Positions 36,434 through 45,481 of a DNA stretch of 64,000 bases are shown here, in pieces. The stretch's first letter is position 1, and every line of letters begins with the position of its first letter. The DNA is taken from assembly GCA_003249015.1 (NCBI GenBank), contig QBLS01000020.1, positions 23,501 to 87,500 on the forward strand, written 5' to 3'. A program made the position numbers and the translations under genes. The notes beneath the pieces were generated by a model that saw nothing but the letters and a program-made list of their open reading frames with translations, did no database searches and was not told the DNA's origin. This stretch comes from Pseudanabaena sp. GTDB taxonomy: Bacteria > Cyanobacteriota > Cyanobacteriia > Pseudanabaenales > Pseudanabaenaceae.

Positions 36434-37519
36434 ATGAAAATCGGTGTGCCCAAGGAAATCAAAGATCGTGAGTTTCGGGTGGGGTTAACCCCTGCGGCAG
36501 TGCTAGCCCTCACCTCGCGAACGCATCAAGTCTTTATCGAGACTAACGCAGGCGTTGGCTCAGGCTTTAGCAATCAGGAATATATCCAAGCGGGGGCACA
36601 GATAGTCGAAACGGCGAAGGAAGTTTACGCTCAAGAAATGGTAGTCAAGGTGAAGGAACCTTTGCCCGATGAGTATGACCTATTACATCCAGAATTAATT
36701 CTTTTTACTTACTTGCATCTCGCCGCCGATCGCCAACTAACTGAAGCATTAATCAAATCTAAGTCAACCTGTATCGCCTATGAAACAGTGCAATTAGATA
36801 ATGGACAGCTACCTTTACTTGTGCCGATGAGTATCATTGCAGGGCGCTTGTCAGTTCAGTTTGGAGCGCACTATCTCACTAAGCAACAGGGTGGTAGTGG
36901 CGTATTGTTGGGAGGCGTGCCTGGGGTAAAATCTGGTCATGTGGTCGTGCTTGGTGGTGGCGTAGTTGGCACTGAGGCAGCAAGAATGGCGATCGGCTTG
37001 GGGGCAAGAGTGACCATCTTGGATGTTAACCTCAATCGACTTGGTGAACTGGAATCTCTATTTGGGGCGCGAGTGCAATTGCTATACAGCAATCCCAGCA
37101 ACATCACCGAATCAGTTATTTCCGCAGATCTAGTAATTGGTGCGGTGCTGATTACAGGTAAACGTGCACCAACATTGGTAAAGAGAGCTGTTGTGCAGCA
37201 AATGCGATCGCATTCGGTAATTGTTGATGTGGCGGTCGATCAGGGTGGTTGCATTGAGACAGTTCACACTACTTCCCACACCAGTCCTGTTTATGAAGAA
37301 GAAGGAGTCTTACATTATGGTGTGCCAAATATGCCTGGGGCTGTACCTTGGACAGCAACACAGGCTTTGGTCAATGCCACTTTTCCTTATGTCTGTGCTT
37401 TGGCTGATTTTGGGCTGGAAGCGATCCAACGCGATCGCGCCTTAGCTAAGGGTGTGAATATTCAAAATGGGCAGATTGTATATGACGCTGTGGCAGAAGC
37501 TTTTCCTGATTTACGTTAA
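36434..37519 (+). CDS. ald: Alanine dehydrogenase
   Basis: A 361-residue NAD-dependent enzyme that interconverts alanine and pyruvate plus ammonia. The N-terminal MKIGVPKEIKDREFRVGLTP, FTYLHLAADRQL and the nucleotide-binding VVVLGGGVVGTEAARMAIGLG are characteristic. VAVDQGGCIET and YGVPNMPGAVPWTATQAL close the fold. AGGAG lies 9 bases before the ATG. The stop codon is inside the palindrome shared with the convergent gene. Confidence 0.94.
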   Translation: MKIGVPKEIKDREFRVGLTPAAVLALTSRTHQVFIETNAGVGSGFSNQEYIQAGAQIVETAKEVYAQEMVVKVKEPLPDEYDLLHPELILFTYLHLAADRQLTEALIKSKSTCIAYETVQLDNGQLPLLVPMSIIAGRLSVQFGAHYLTKQQGGSGVLLGGVPGVKSGHVVVLGGGVVGTEAARMAIGLGARVTILDVNLNRLGELESLFGARVQLLYSNPSNITESVISADLVIGAVLITGKRAPTLVKRAVVQQMRSHSVIVDVAVDQGGCIETVHTTSHTSPVYEEEGVLHYGVPNMPGAVPWTATQALVNATFPYVCALADFGLEAIQRDRALAKGVNIQNGQIVYDAVAEAFPDLR

Positions 37520-37560
37520 AAAGTATTGGTGCTTCGCGCCGATACTTTTTAACGTAAATC
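37509..37560. terminator. Bidirectional terminator shared by two coding ends
   Basis: GATTTACGTTAAAAAGTAT...ATACTTTTTAACGTAAATC around GGTGCTTCGCGCC, with one mismatch. Each arm encodes the last residues of one gene: ald and the TrpD2-like gene both end Asp-Leu-Arg-stop on the same sequence GATTTACGTTAA. The hairpin has T runs on both sides and should end both messages. Confidence 0.88.
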
Positions 37561-38574
37561 CTCTAGTTTTTGCCAAGCCCGACCGCTATTAATAATCTCT
37601 TGGGCATAGGCGATCGCCTCTGGGATCTCAGCCCTCAAGCCCAACAGCCATAGATAAAATCCACAGTTCCACAATACCGAGTTTAAATATTCTGAGGGTT
37701 CGGCTTTGAGGGCGGAAATGATTTTGATTGCCATTTCCGAAGCAGTGGCGATCGCAGGATCTTCGGGAGTAAATCCATACTGACGTGCTGATAAGGTTAG
37801 TCGCTTGAAATTGCCAGCTCGCTGAATACCAATAATATTGGTACGCGATCGGGCAAGATCCACACTGCCTTCCCAGCCCTTGACTGTCGCAAATTCCGTA
37901 ATTTCGTGCTGAGCAAAGGCTTCACAAATATTAGTTTCTGTGGGCGGATGCACAAACCCTGACACAATTAGCTGCTTGCCTTGATAGGGCGACCACATTA
38001 ATTCCAAAGTGGCAAAAGGTGGACGTTTACCAATTTGCTCGCGATAGGGAACTAGCCCTTGAGCAAGGGGGAAATGTTCTGGCAAATAGACAAATCCTAA
38101 ATTATGGATTTCTAAATTTTGCCTTACTTGATCAAGGCTAAGCCCTTGCCAATTTAATCCCAAGGCTCGCCAGATCTCCATAAATGGTAAGCCTTCTTTA
38201 GTGGGCATCCGATCGCCACCATGCATCAAAACGGGAATCCCTGCCGCCGCCAAAACTATCGCGGTAACGGGGCTAATAGGTGCGGTTTTCGACCTGCCAT
38301 CGTAGGGCGAACCTAGCACCAATACTTGACGATCTGACGCGATCGCCTCCACCTTTCCCCCCAGAAACTTATAAGCATCCAGCATCCCTGCTAATTCTTC
38401 GCTAGTGGGACGTTTGATGCGGTGGGCAATCATAAATGCACCAATTTGAGCAGGGGTGGCAACTCCTTCGAGCATCATCATCGTCGCTGTCTTCGCCTCT
38501 TGGCGAGTCAAGCTCTTACTGGTATGTGTACCACTGCCGACTTTACGCAAAAATTCCCGAAATTCTAAACTCAT
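37549..38574 (-). CDS. TrpD2-like (anthranilate phosphoribosyltransferase-related) protein
   Basis: A 341-residue relative of anthranilate phosphoribosyltransferase. The helical N-terminal domain (SLTRQEAKTATMMMLEGVATPAQIGAFMIAHRIKRPT) is clear. The PRPP-binding glycine loop of true TrpD (GTGGD) is replaced by LGSPYDGRSKTAPIS. This fits the TrpD2/YbiB and 'glycosyl transferase family' group, whose E. coli member binds nucleic acid rather than making tryptophan. A tryptophan role is therefore unlikely. The function is uncertain. It faces ald and shares its terminator palindrome. Confidence 0.78.
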   Translation of the reverse strand: MSLEFREFLRKVGSGTHTSKSLTRQEAKTATMMMLEGVATPAQIGAFMIAHRIKRPTSEELAGMLDAYKFLGGKVEAIASDRQVLVLGSPYDGRSKTAPISPVTAIVLAAAGIPVLMHGGDRMPTKEGLPFMEIWRALGLNWQGLSLDQVRQNLEIHNLGFVYLPEHFPLAQGLVPYREQIGKRPPFATLELMWSPYQGKQLIVSGFVHPPTETNICEAFAQHEITEFATVKGWEGSVDLARSRTNIIGIQRAGNFKRLTLSARQYGFTPEDPAIATASEMAIKIISALKAEPSEYLNSVLWNCGFYLWLLGLRAEIPEAIAYAQEIINSGRAWQKLEDLR

Positions 38575-38610
38575 TACTCAAAGCCTACAGGGGCATTATG
38601 GGATTTTATA

Positions 38611-38661
38611 ACTGTCAGCATGAGTGGCGGCGCTTCGCGCCGCCACTCATGCTGACAGTTA
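38611..38661. repeat. GTGGCGGCGC-family palindrome with a different outer stem
   Basis: AACTGTCAGCATGAGTGGCG, GCGC, TTCG, then the exact mirror. The inner GAGTGGCGGCGC/GCGCCGCCACTC core is that of the family; the outer AACTGTCAGCAT arm is new. It lies between the TrpD2-like gene and the LysR gene. Confidence 0.9.
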
Positions 38662-38670
38662 CAGGATGAA

Positions 38671-39609
38671 CTATTGCTGAGTATAGCCGATCGCATTTTT
38701 TGATGTTACAGAATTTTCTTTAGCAATCATTTGCGCAGCTAGTTGGCAAAAATATTGGATTGGCGGAATTTGAATGCGATCGCTAGTTGTCACTAAGACA
38801 ATTTCGCGAGTCAAGCATGGCTCATGGAGGTTCTTTACTACTAGATTTAGATCATCTTTTAGTTCCACTAAAAATGTCTCAGGCAATAGAGCGATCAAAC
38901 TGCCTAACTTTACAACCCCACGAAAAGCTTCAAGGGAATTCAACTCAAGTACCGCATTTAAGTTCAACCCCTGACGGTTAAATTGATCTTGAACAAGTCG
39001 CTGTAAACCGTAGCCGTCCTTAAATACAGCTTGCGGTAAGTTGTGCAGATCTCTCCAAGATATATTCTCTTTCTTACCCAAAGGATGATTGGCAGGAAGT
39101 AATAGTTGAATCTTCTCTTCATACAACTTCTCAACCACCATTTCCGCACTTGCCGTTAAAAATGGATTATTCATCACGATCGCAATATCAATTAATCCAT
39201 CTTTGAGAACCTTGATCGCGCGATCGCTCCCCAAAGTCGTCACCCGTAGCTGCACGTTTGGATAAGTCTTCGCAAATATCTGCAATATCGGTGGTAGTTG
39301 ATAGGCACAAGCAGAGGGGATACCCGCAACACACAGTTCCGTTTGTTTACCTAATTGCAGATCGGACAGTTCTTGCTCAGCATTTGCCCAGATTTGACAA
39401 ATTTTTTTAGCGTGCTGCAACAAGCGATCGCCACCTAGTGTTAGCTTCACATTTCCTTGGCGATGGAACAGAGAGATGCCAACCATCGACTCAAGGGACT
39501 GCACTTGACGACTGATAGTTGACTGACTAACACCGCATTTTTGCGCCGCCTGCTGAAAGTTTCCTGTCTCTGCGACCGCTAAAAAAGCCTGTAACTGTTC
39601 CAAACGCAT
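38671..39609 (-). CDS. LysR family transcriptional regulator
   Basis: A 312-residue LysR regulator. The N-terminal winged helix (MRLEQLQAFLAVAETGNFQQ, AAQKCGVSQSTISRQVQSLE) is textbook. The C-terminal effector domain has the periplasmic-binding fold with IDIAIVMNNPF and LLLPANHPL. The effector and targets are not visible from sequence. Divergent genes upstream do not give a clear target. Full length. Confidence 0.9.
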   Translation of the reverse strand: MRLEQLQAFLAVAETGNFQQAAQKCGVSQSTISRQVQSLESMVGISLFHRQGNVKLTLGGDRLLQHAKKICQIWANAEQELSDLQLGKQTELCVAGIPSACAYQLPPILQIFAKTYPNVQLRVTTLGSDRAIKVLKDGLIDIAIVMNNPFLTASAEMVVEKLYEEKIQLLLPANHPLGKKENISWRDLHNLPQAVFKDGYGLQRLVQDQFNRQGLNLNAVLELNSLEAFRGVVKLGSLIALLPETFLVELKDDLNLVVKNLHEPCLTREIVLVTTSDRIQIPPIQYFCQLAAQMIAKENSVTSKNAIGYTQQ

Positions 39610-39918
39610 GAAAGCTTAGTAATAAATTTTATTTGCGCTAACCCAAACAGTAATCAGGATTTCTTAAAATCTTCGACTTGTCATGCCAGCGCAAAGCTGT
39701 ATAACCATTAAGCAACTTCCGTGGTCTGGGAAAAGTAACATGGGTAACAAACAATCGAGCAGGTAGTAGAGAGATAAAGGCTAAAACTTGTGTTCTACAG
39801 CTACTGCTACTTGAAGATTGTTCTGCCTGCATAGCGGGCAAAACAATCTCTCGTTTTGGGTTTAATTACGCTGAGCTACTTAGTAGGATGGCTATATTAA
39901 TTTATTTAAGAACAAAGT
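39610..39918. other. Spacer between LysR and a small gene, with a half MITE
   Basis: No supported gene. It holds an imperfect palindrome at about 39816-39851 (GATTGTTCTGCC ... GGGCAAAACAATC) and, at 39861-39883, TTTAATTACGCTGAGCTACT plus TAG. The latter, inverted, resembles the left end of the MITE-like repeats at 40256 and 49839. A LysR operator may be here but I cannot point to it. Confidence 0.45.
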
Positions 39919-40203
39919 ATGTCGGTTAATCAAGGACAGTATTTAGAAACTTACAGCAGCAATCACCCCAAGGAAGTACTGTTAGTAAAGCTGGAAATTG
40001 ATGGCGATCTTGATGAGGTGATGATATTCAAAGGATTTTCCAGCTCATTAATGCGTCCCACTGCTTACGATCCAGATGTACCCGTGATCTCTGAAAAAGC
40101 AAACATTTTATCTATTGATCGCCTTACTGCTCCCTACAAACCCAATCAACCTAATTACATTCAACAAGCAGTAACATGGGATCAGTTTCAACAGCTTACT
40201 TGA
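39919..40203 (+). CDS. Small conserved cyanobacterial/plastid-type protein (DUF7734-like)
   Basis: A 94-residue soluble protein. The segment DEVMIFKGFSSSLMRPTAYD followed by PDVPVI is strongly conserved-looking, and the C-terminal VTWDQFQQL ends the fold. I recall such proteins as DUF7734, found in cyanobacteria and plants, from memory. No catalytic residues are evident. Function unknown. Confidence 0.68.
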   Translation: MSVNQGQYLETYSSNHPKEVLLVKLEIDGDLDEVMIFKGFSSSLMRPTAYDPDVPVISEKANILSIDRLTAPYKPNQPNYIQQAVTWDQFQQLT

Positions 40204-40255
40204 TGTAAGTTCTCAGCACCAAAGGCGGTAGAAAACTCAAATTCTTCTATATTAT

Positions 40256-40359
40256 TAAGTAACTAGGCGCAATTAAATATAAACCCCCAAAACCTGTGGC
40301 GTACACGCAGAAAGTACCACAGGTTTTGGCTTTAGATTTTAAATGAGCCTATCTACTTA
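40256..40359. mobile_element. MITE-like element, copy 1
   Basis: About 104 bases with imperfect terminal inverted repeats (AAGTAACTAGGCGCAATTAA at left; TTTAAATGAGCCTATCTACT at right) and a central palindrome AAAACCTGTGG...CCACAGGTTTT. A close relative of nearly the same length lies at 49839-49940. It encodes nothing, which fits a miniature inverted-repeat element moved by a transposase elsewhere. Confidence 0.7.
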
Positions 40360-40393
40360 GCTATATCTTTGAAAATCAAATCCCAGAAATTTC

Positions 40394-41734
40394 ATGCTTG
40401 AAGAGACGCGACAACTAATTTATGACAATCAGGTGATGGTCGCTTCTCTAATGCTTTATCAAGATGTCTTGCAGCAAGAAGCTTGGGAAGCCTATGTAAA
40501 ACTGCTACATAGCATCGCAAACCATATCACCGATGGTCATGAAAATAGTTCGCGCCGCCTCAGCTACCTCCTTGCTTACGGTCAATGGTTTAGAGCGATC
40601 GCTGCTACAGGTTACAGTTGGCGCGATTATGTCATTTTGCAGATCCTAGGCTCTGATAACCCCTTTAGTCAGCAAGCGCAAACCACCGATATTAATCATT
40701 TACCCGCGCCTCTAGTTGCCGCCGCAAAACAGGACTTAGAGATTCTCGAAGAGTTGAGTCTTTGGAGTGGAGGGAAATTAGTTGACCTCATCGACAATGG
40801 CGATCGCTTTCTAGATTGGCAAACTAACAGCAGAGAAATCTCGAAGCTTTCCCCTGCCAAGCAATCTCTGGTTAATAAGTTTCAATCTAACGATGATTGG
40901 GCAAAACTTTTGCCAGACTTAGCTAACTATTACCAACAATTTGGGACAGGAATATTTGCGGACTATACTGCCTTCCGTTGGCGCAAGGGTCACATAGAAG
41001 GAATTGCTTATCCTGATCTAGTAAAACTGTCCGATTTAATTGGTTATGAGTCACAACGCCAAGCACTTTACAAAAACACTGAAGCTTTTTTGTCAGGATA
41101 TCGCGCCCTACACACACTACTTTATGGCAGCCGAGGCACTGGCAAGTCCTCACTCGTCAAATCATTAATGTATGCCTATAGCGATCGCGGACTCTGTTTA
41201 GTCGAAGTTGCCAAAAACGATCTAAAAGACTTACCGATCATTGCCGATATTTTGCGTCAGTCTCCACAGAAATTTATTATTTTTGTGGATGACCTATCTT
41301 TTGAAGAAGAAAATGATGATTACAAAGCGCTCAAAGTAATTTTAGAAGGCAATCTTTCGGCTCAGCCCCGCAACTTACTAATCTATGCAACTTCTAACCG
41401 TCGCCATCTATTACGCGAATACTTCAGCGATCGCCCTAGCTTAAAAGATCTCGCCGATCGTCAAGAAGTTAACCCTTGGGATACAGTTCAAGAAAAGCTA
41501 TCCCTCAGCGATCGCTTTGGTCTTACATTAACGTTTCTACAAGCCGACCAAGAAATTTATCTTAAAATCGTCCATCATCTTGCCAAACGCGCAGGCATAG
41601 ATTTACTTACCGATGATCTTAACTTCCGAGCCTTGCAATGGGCAACTCGCAATAATGGTCAATCAGGACGGACAGCCCAACAATTTATTGACCATCTACA
41701 AGCAGAGCTTCAAGTCAAGAATTTACCCAAATAA
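40394..41734 (+). CDS. DUF815 family AAA ATPase
   Basis: A 446-residue protein. The C-terminal 250 residues form a DUF815 AAA+ domain: GYESQRQALYKNTEAFL, Walker A YGSRGTGKSSL (near residue 245), Walker B KFIIFVDDLSFEE and the sensor IYATSNRRHL, followed by DRFGLTLTF. The N-terminal half is helical and unlike known domains. It probably remodels a protein or acts as a helicase-like loader. The client is unknown. No partner gene sits beside it; tRNA-Pro follows. Confidence 0.88.
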   Translation: MLEETRQLIYDNQVMVASLMLYQDVLQQEAWEAYVKLLHSIANHITDGHENSSRRLSYLLAYGQWFRAIAATGYSWRDYVILQILGSDNPFSQQAQTTDINHLPAPLVAAAKQDLEILEELSLWSGGKLVDLIDNGDRFLDWQTNSREISKLSPAKQSLVNKFQSNDDWAKLLPDLANYYQQFGTGIFADYTAFRWRKGHIEGIAYPDLVKLSDLIGYESQRQALYKNTEAFLSGYRALHTLLYGSRGTGKSSLVKSLMYAYSDRGLCLVEVAKNDLKDLPIIADILRQSPQKFIIFVDDLSFEEENDDYKALKVILEGNLSAQPRNLLIYATSNRRHLLREYFSDRPSLKDLADRQEVNPWDTVQEKLSLSDRFGLTLTFLQADQEIYLKIVHHLAKRAGIDLLTDDLNFRALQWATRNNGQSGRTAQQFIDHLQAELQVKNLPK

Positions 41735-41793
41735 ATTTGATGATTCTGTATGTTTTGTTTTTGCACTTTATGTAGTAACATATTAATCTGCAA

Positions 41794-41867
41794 CGGGATG
41801 TAGCGCAGCTTGGTAGCGCGCCTGCTTTGGGAGCAGGATGCCGTAGGTTCGAATCCTATCATCCCGA
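41794..41867 (+). tRNA. tRNA-Pro (anticodon TGG)
   Basis: A full cloverleaf: acceptor CGGGATG pairing with CATCCCG, D arm GCGCAGCTTGGTAGCGC, anticodon arm CCTGC-TTTGGGA-GCAGG with anticodon TGG, T arm GTAGGTTCGAATCCTAT, and discriminator A. The CCA end is not encoded. TGG reads proline CCA codons and by wobble others. Confidence 0.96.
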
Positions 41868-42328
41868 TTTTATTATTCCAGTAACCCAGTTAAGGCAATT
41901 CGCATCGCAACTGGATTGCTGTTTTTATGTTTTAAGTGAGTCTTACTTCACTAGGGATATTTGAATCGGCATTATTGAAATAAGTATAAATACTTATTTC
42001 AATAATGCCGATTTCTTTGCTTATGTAAAAGATACTAAGAGCCTAGTTTTAATTCTTGAGATGTAGTGACAAAAATCAGCTTATCAGGATGTACATATAA
42101 TCAATATACTTATTAGATTACTGACTATCTCTAGAGAGGTAGAAGTACACCAACTTAATACTTTTTTAATATTTGTTGTTTAAGTTTGACATTCTAGAAG
42201 CTATCTCAAATCTTTACTTAGAGAGAGTTTTGGCTTTTTAAGCATTTCATAATGAGTCAAACGTAAAGATGTGTTAAGCTATTTCCAAATCCATATAAAT
42301 ACTAGTAGTTAAAGCAGGATTTAATATT
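41868..42328. other. psbD leader region with a perfect palindrome
   Basis: No gene. A 48-base perfect palindrome lies at 41965-42012 (ATCGGCATTATTGAAATAAG ... mirrored), between tRNA-Pro and psbD. The rest is AT-rich and should hold the psbD promoter and untranslated leader. I see no ribosome binding site stronger than AGGA at 42316. Confidence 0.6.
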
Positions 42329-43396
42329 ATGACCATTGCAATGGGACGGTCGCAAGAAGTCGAAAGAGGATGGTTTGACATCATCGACGACTGGCTAAAG
42401 CGCGACAGATTTGTATTTATTGGCTGGAGTGGTTTATTACTATTCCCTACCGCATTTTTATCAATTGGTGGTTGGTTTACAGGTATCACCTTCGTATCTT
42501 CTTGGTACACCCACGGTCTAGCATCTAGCTTCCTCGAAGGATGCAACATCTTGACTGTAGCCGTATCTTCTCCTGCATTGAGTGTTGGTCACTCTTTGCT
42601 ATTGCTCTGGGGACCTGAAGCTCAAGGCGACTTCACCCGCTGGTGCCAAATTGGTGGCTTGTGGACATTCCTAGCTTTGCACGGTGCATTTGCTCTGATC
42701 GGCTTTATGTTGCGTCAGTTTGAAATCGCTCGTCTAGTTGGTATCCGTCCTTACAATGCGATCGCTTTCTCTGGTCCTATCGCCGTATTTGTATCAGTCT
42801 TCCTAATGTACCCCTTGGGTCAATCTGGTTGGTTCTTCGGCCCTACCTTCGGCGTAGCTGGCATTTTCCGCTTTATCTTGTTCCTACAAGGATTCCACAA
42901 CTGGACTCTGAACCCCTTCCACATGATGGGCGTAGCAGGTATCCTCGGTGGCGCATTGCTCTGTGCAATCCACGGTGCAACTGTTGAAAATACCCTGTTT
43001 GAAGATGGTGAAGGCGGTAGCTCTAACACTTTCAAAGCTTTTAACCCAACTCAAGCTGAAGAAACCTACTCCATGGTTACTGCAAACCGTTTCTGGAGCC
43101 AAATCTTCGGTATTGCTTTCTCCAACAAGCGTTGGTTGCACTTCTTCATGCTATTCGTACCCGTAACTGGACTATGGTTCAGCAGCGTCGGTATTGTTGG
43201 TCTAGCCTTGAACTTGCGTGCTTATGACTTCGTATCTCAAGAAGTTCGTGCTGCAGAAGATCCAGAATTTGAAACTTTCTACACCAAGAACTTGCTCTTG
43301 AACGAAGGTATCCGCGCTTGGATGGCTCCTCAAGACCAACCAGCAGAAAGATTTATCTTCCCTGAAGAAGTATTACCTCGCGGTAACGCACTGTAA
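42329..43396 (+). CDS. psbD: Photosystem II D2 reaction-centre protein
   Basis: A 355-residue D2 subunit. It is nearly colinear with other D2 proteins: [40 protein letters not shown] (with TyrD in RPY), [17 protein letters not shown] (P680 histidine) and [19 protein letters not shown] (iron/QA histidine). The C terminus is the standard [13 protein letters not shown]2 binds P680, pheophytin, QA and non-heme iron in the thylakoid membrane. It is a few residues longer than the common 352, in the loop GEGGSSNTF. psbC starts 205 bases later rather than overlapping. Confidence 0.97.
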   Translation: MTIAMGRSQEVERGWFDIIDDWLKRDRFVFIGWSGLLLFPTAFLSIGGWFTGITFVSSWYTHGLASSFLEGCNILTVAVSSPALSVGHSLLLLWGPEAQGDFTRWCQIGGLWTFLALHGAFALIGFMLRQFEIARLVGIRPYNAIAFSGPIAVFVSVFLMYPLGQSGWFFGPTFGVAGIFRFILFLQGFHNWTLNPFHMMGVAGILGGALLCAIHGATVENTLFEDGEGGSSNTFKAFNPTQAEETYSMVTANRFWSQIFGIAFSNKRWLHFFMLFVPVTGLWFSSVGIVGLALNLRAYDFVSQEVRAAEDPEFETFYTKNLLLNEGIRAWMAPQDQPAERFIFPEEVLPRGNAL

Positions 43397-43601
43397 TCTC
43401 CTCAAAATATTTTGTGTAGTTCTTAGTTCTGCATGAAATCTACTATTAGCTATTAGATATCAACATAGTTAGACTAGTTTTTGGATTATGATGGATTTCA
43501 TCAAACTTCTAAATGCTTATTCAGCTACTAAGTTGGTATCTGATAGCTAAAAAATTATCTGCACTTTAAACCTATAAAAAGTTTTTTGGAGAATCCCTCT
43601 C
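43397..43601. other. Spacer between psbD and psbC
   Basis: 205 bases of AT-rich sequence with no ORF and no clear terminator hairpin. In most cyanobacteria and plastids psbC starts inside psbD, so a spacer here is unusual. It could hold a psbC promoter and has a ribosome binding site TGGAGA at 43587-43592, about 9 bases before the psbC GTG. Confidence 0.75.
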
Positions 43602-44993
43602 GTGACAACGACCATCAACTTAAATAATTTGGGAGTAGGTGGACGTACACAAGATACATCGGGCTTTGCTTGGTGGTCTGGTAATGCACGTCTTATCAAT
43701 CTCTCTGGCAAACTGCTGGGCGCTCACGTTGCTCACGCGGGTTTGATCGTTTTTTGGGCTGGCGCAATGACCTTGTTTGAAGTTGCCCACTTTGTCCCTG
43801 AAAAGCCAATGTATGAGCAAGGCTTTATTTTGCTTCCTCACATGGCGACCCAAGGCTGGGGAGTTGGCGCTGGCGGTGAAGTAGTGGATATTTTCCCATA
43901 CTTCGTAGTCGGTGTACTTCACCTCATCTCCTCCGCTGTACTTGGATTTGGCGGTGTATACCATGCATTGCGTGGACCTGAAGTTCTTGAGAACTACTCA
44001 TCTTTCTTTGGCTACGACTGGAAAGATAAGAATCAAATGACCAATATCATTGGTTATCACTTGATTCTTCTAGGATGTGGAGCATTTCTACTAGTATTCA
44101 AGGCAATGTTCTTTGGTGGTCTTTATGACACATGGGCTCCTGGTGGTGGAGATGTGCGTGTGATTACCAATCCAACCATTAACCCTGTTGTTATTTTTGG
44201 CTATATTCTCAACTCACCTTTTGGCGGAGAAGGCAATATTGTCGGTGTTGATAACTTGGAAGATGTAGTTGGCGGACATATTTGGATCGGTTTGATCTGT
44301 ATCGCTGGCGGTATCTGGCACATCGTTACCAAGCCTTTCGGTTGGGCACGTCGCGCTTTGATCTGGTCTGGTGAAGCATATCTTTCTTACAGTTTGGGTG
44401 CTTTGAGCCTGATGGCATTTATTGCTACTTGCTTTGTCTGGTACAACAACACTGTTTATCCTAGTGAGTTCTTTGGTCCTACTGGTGCTGAAGCATCTCA
44501 ATCCCAAGCCTTTACCTATCTCGTTCGTGACCAAAAGTTGGGTGCAAACATTGCGACCTCTCAAGGTCCTACTGGACTTGGTAAGTATTTGATGCGTTCT
44601 CCTTCGGGCGAAATCATCTTTGGTGGAGAAACCATGCGTTTCTGGGATTTCCGTGGTCCTTGGTTGGAGCCTCTCCGTGGTCCTAATGGCTTGGATATTG
44701 ACAAGCTCAAAAATGACGTTCAGCCTTGGCAAGTACGTCGTGCTGCTGAGTACATGACTCATGCTCCTCTTGGTTCTTTGAACTCAGTTGGTGGAGTTAT
44801 TACCGAAATCAATGCGGTTAACTTCGTATCTCCTCGTTCATGGTTGTCTACTTCTCACTTCGTATTGTCCTTCATGTTCTTGGTTGGTCACCTATGGCAC
44901 GCTGGTCGCGCTCGCGCCGCAGTTGCTGGTTTTGAAAAGGGTATTGATCGCAAGACTGAAGCAGTGCTATCTATGCCTGAACTAGATGCCTAA
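43602..44993 (+). CDS. psbC: Photosystem II CP43 chlorophyll-binding protein
   Basis: A 463-residue inner antenna protein of photosystem II with six membrane helices. It matches known CP43 along its length: [40 protein letters not shown], and the large lumenal loop with [20 protein letters not shown], which provides the CP43 Glu and Arg near the Mn4CaO5 cluster. The start is a GTG after a TGGAGA site. It is probably co-transcribed with psbD in part. Two hairpins follow its stop codon. Confidence 0.97.
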   Translation: MTTTINLNNLGVGGRTQDTSGFAWWSGNARLINLSGKLLGAHVAHAGLIVFWAGAMTLFEVAHFVPEKPMYEQGFILLPHMATQGWGVGAGGEVVDIFPYFVVGVLHLISSAVLGFGGVYHALRGPEVLENYSSFFGYDWKDKNQMTNIIGYHLILLGCGAFLLVFKAMFFGGLYDTWAPGGGDVRVITNPTINPVVIFGYILNSPFGGEGNIVGVDNLEDVVGGHIWIGLICIAGGIWHIVTKPFGWARRALIWSGEAYLSYSLGALSLMAFIATCFVWYNNTVYPSEFFGPTGAEASQSQAFTYLVRDQKLGANIATSQGPTGLGKYLMRSPSGEIIFGGETMRFWDFRGPWLEPLRGPNGLDIDKLKNDVQPWQVRRAAEYMTHAPLGSLNSVGGVITEINAVNFVSPRSWLSTSHFVLSFMFLVGHLWHAGRARAAVAGFEKGIDRKTEAVLSMPELDA

Positions 44994-45033
44994 TATCTAG
45001 TTAAGAAACGTCGATCTCATTTCTTAATTAAAA

Positions 45034-45082
45034 AAACAAGGGATACCATGCAGTTCCAAACGCTAGATGGGATCCCTTGTTT
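45034..45082. terminator. Hairpin after psbC
   Basis: AAACAAGGGATACCAT ... ATGGGATCCCTTGTTT. The stem is near perfect and ends in T-rich sequence 40 bases after the psbC stop. Confidence 0.75.
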
Positions 45083-45092
45083 ATTAGCAAAT

Positions 45093-45119
45093 AAAAAGGG
45101 ACGCAATGCGTCCCTTTTT
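45093..45119. terminator. Bidirectional terminator between psbC and ycf65
   Basis: AAAAAGGGACGCA-ATGCGTCCCTTTTT, a perfect GC-rich hairpin with A and T runs. It lies between the convergent psbC and ycf65 genes and suits both. Confidence 0.88.
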
Positions 45120-45121
45120 AT

Positions 45122-45421
45122 TTAGTTACTACCCGTGAATATGACATCAGGGAATTTACCTTGGGCTTCAGTCATTGGGCGATTTTTACCCTCTTGCTGC
45201 CAGTAATTAATTACTTCGGTTGCCTTGTTTAAAATTTCGATCCGATCTTGATCGGCAATCCATGGCTTGCTTTCCATTTCTGATTTGAGTTGATCCCAAG
45301 CGTCATCACGGGGCCAAAAGAAATACTTGGTGAGAGGGCTGAAGCCTTTGCCAACGACTTGGTCAACGGCAAGAGCTACATTATTTTCTAACCATAAGAT
45401 TTTTAGAATAAACTGGGACAA
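45122..45421 (-). CDS. ycf65: Plastid-type ribosomal protein PSRP-3 (Ycf65)
   Basis: A 99-residue protein of the PSRP-3/Ycf65 family, a small-subunit ribosomal protein specific to cyanobacteria and plastids. Characteristic segments are [39 protein letters not shown] and [20 protein letters not shown]. The start is TTG at 45419-45421; a clear GGAGGT lies 8 bases before it, which decides in favour of this non-ATG codon. It is convergent with psbC. Confidence 0.92.
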   Translation of the reverse strand: MSQFILKILWLENNVALAVDQVVGKGFSPLTKYFFWPRDDAWDQLKSEMESKPWIADQDRIEILNKATEVINYWQQEGKNRPMTEAQGKFPDVIFTGSN

Positions 45422-45481
45422 TGCTACCTACCTCCAACAAAATCTAAATTACATATTAAAGTAGCGATCTTCCAATATAAC

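Noticed and set aside
39638..39841. 67-residue minus-strand ORF upstream of LysR
   Set aside because: Poor composition (runs of Ser), no ribosome binding site and an overlap with a palindrome and a half MITE.
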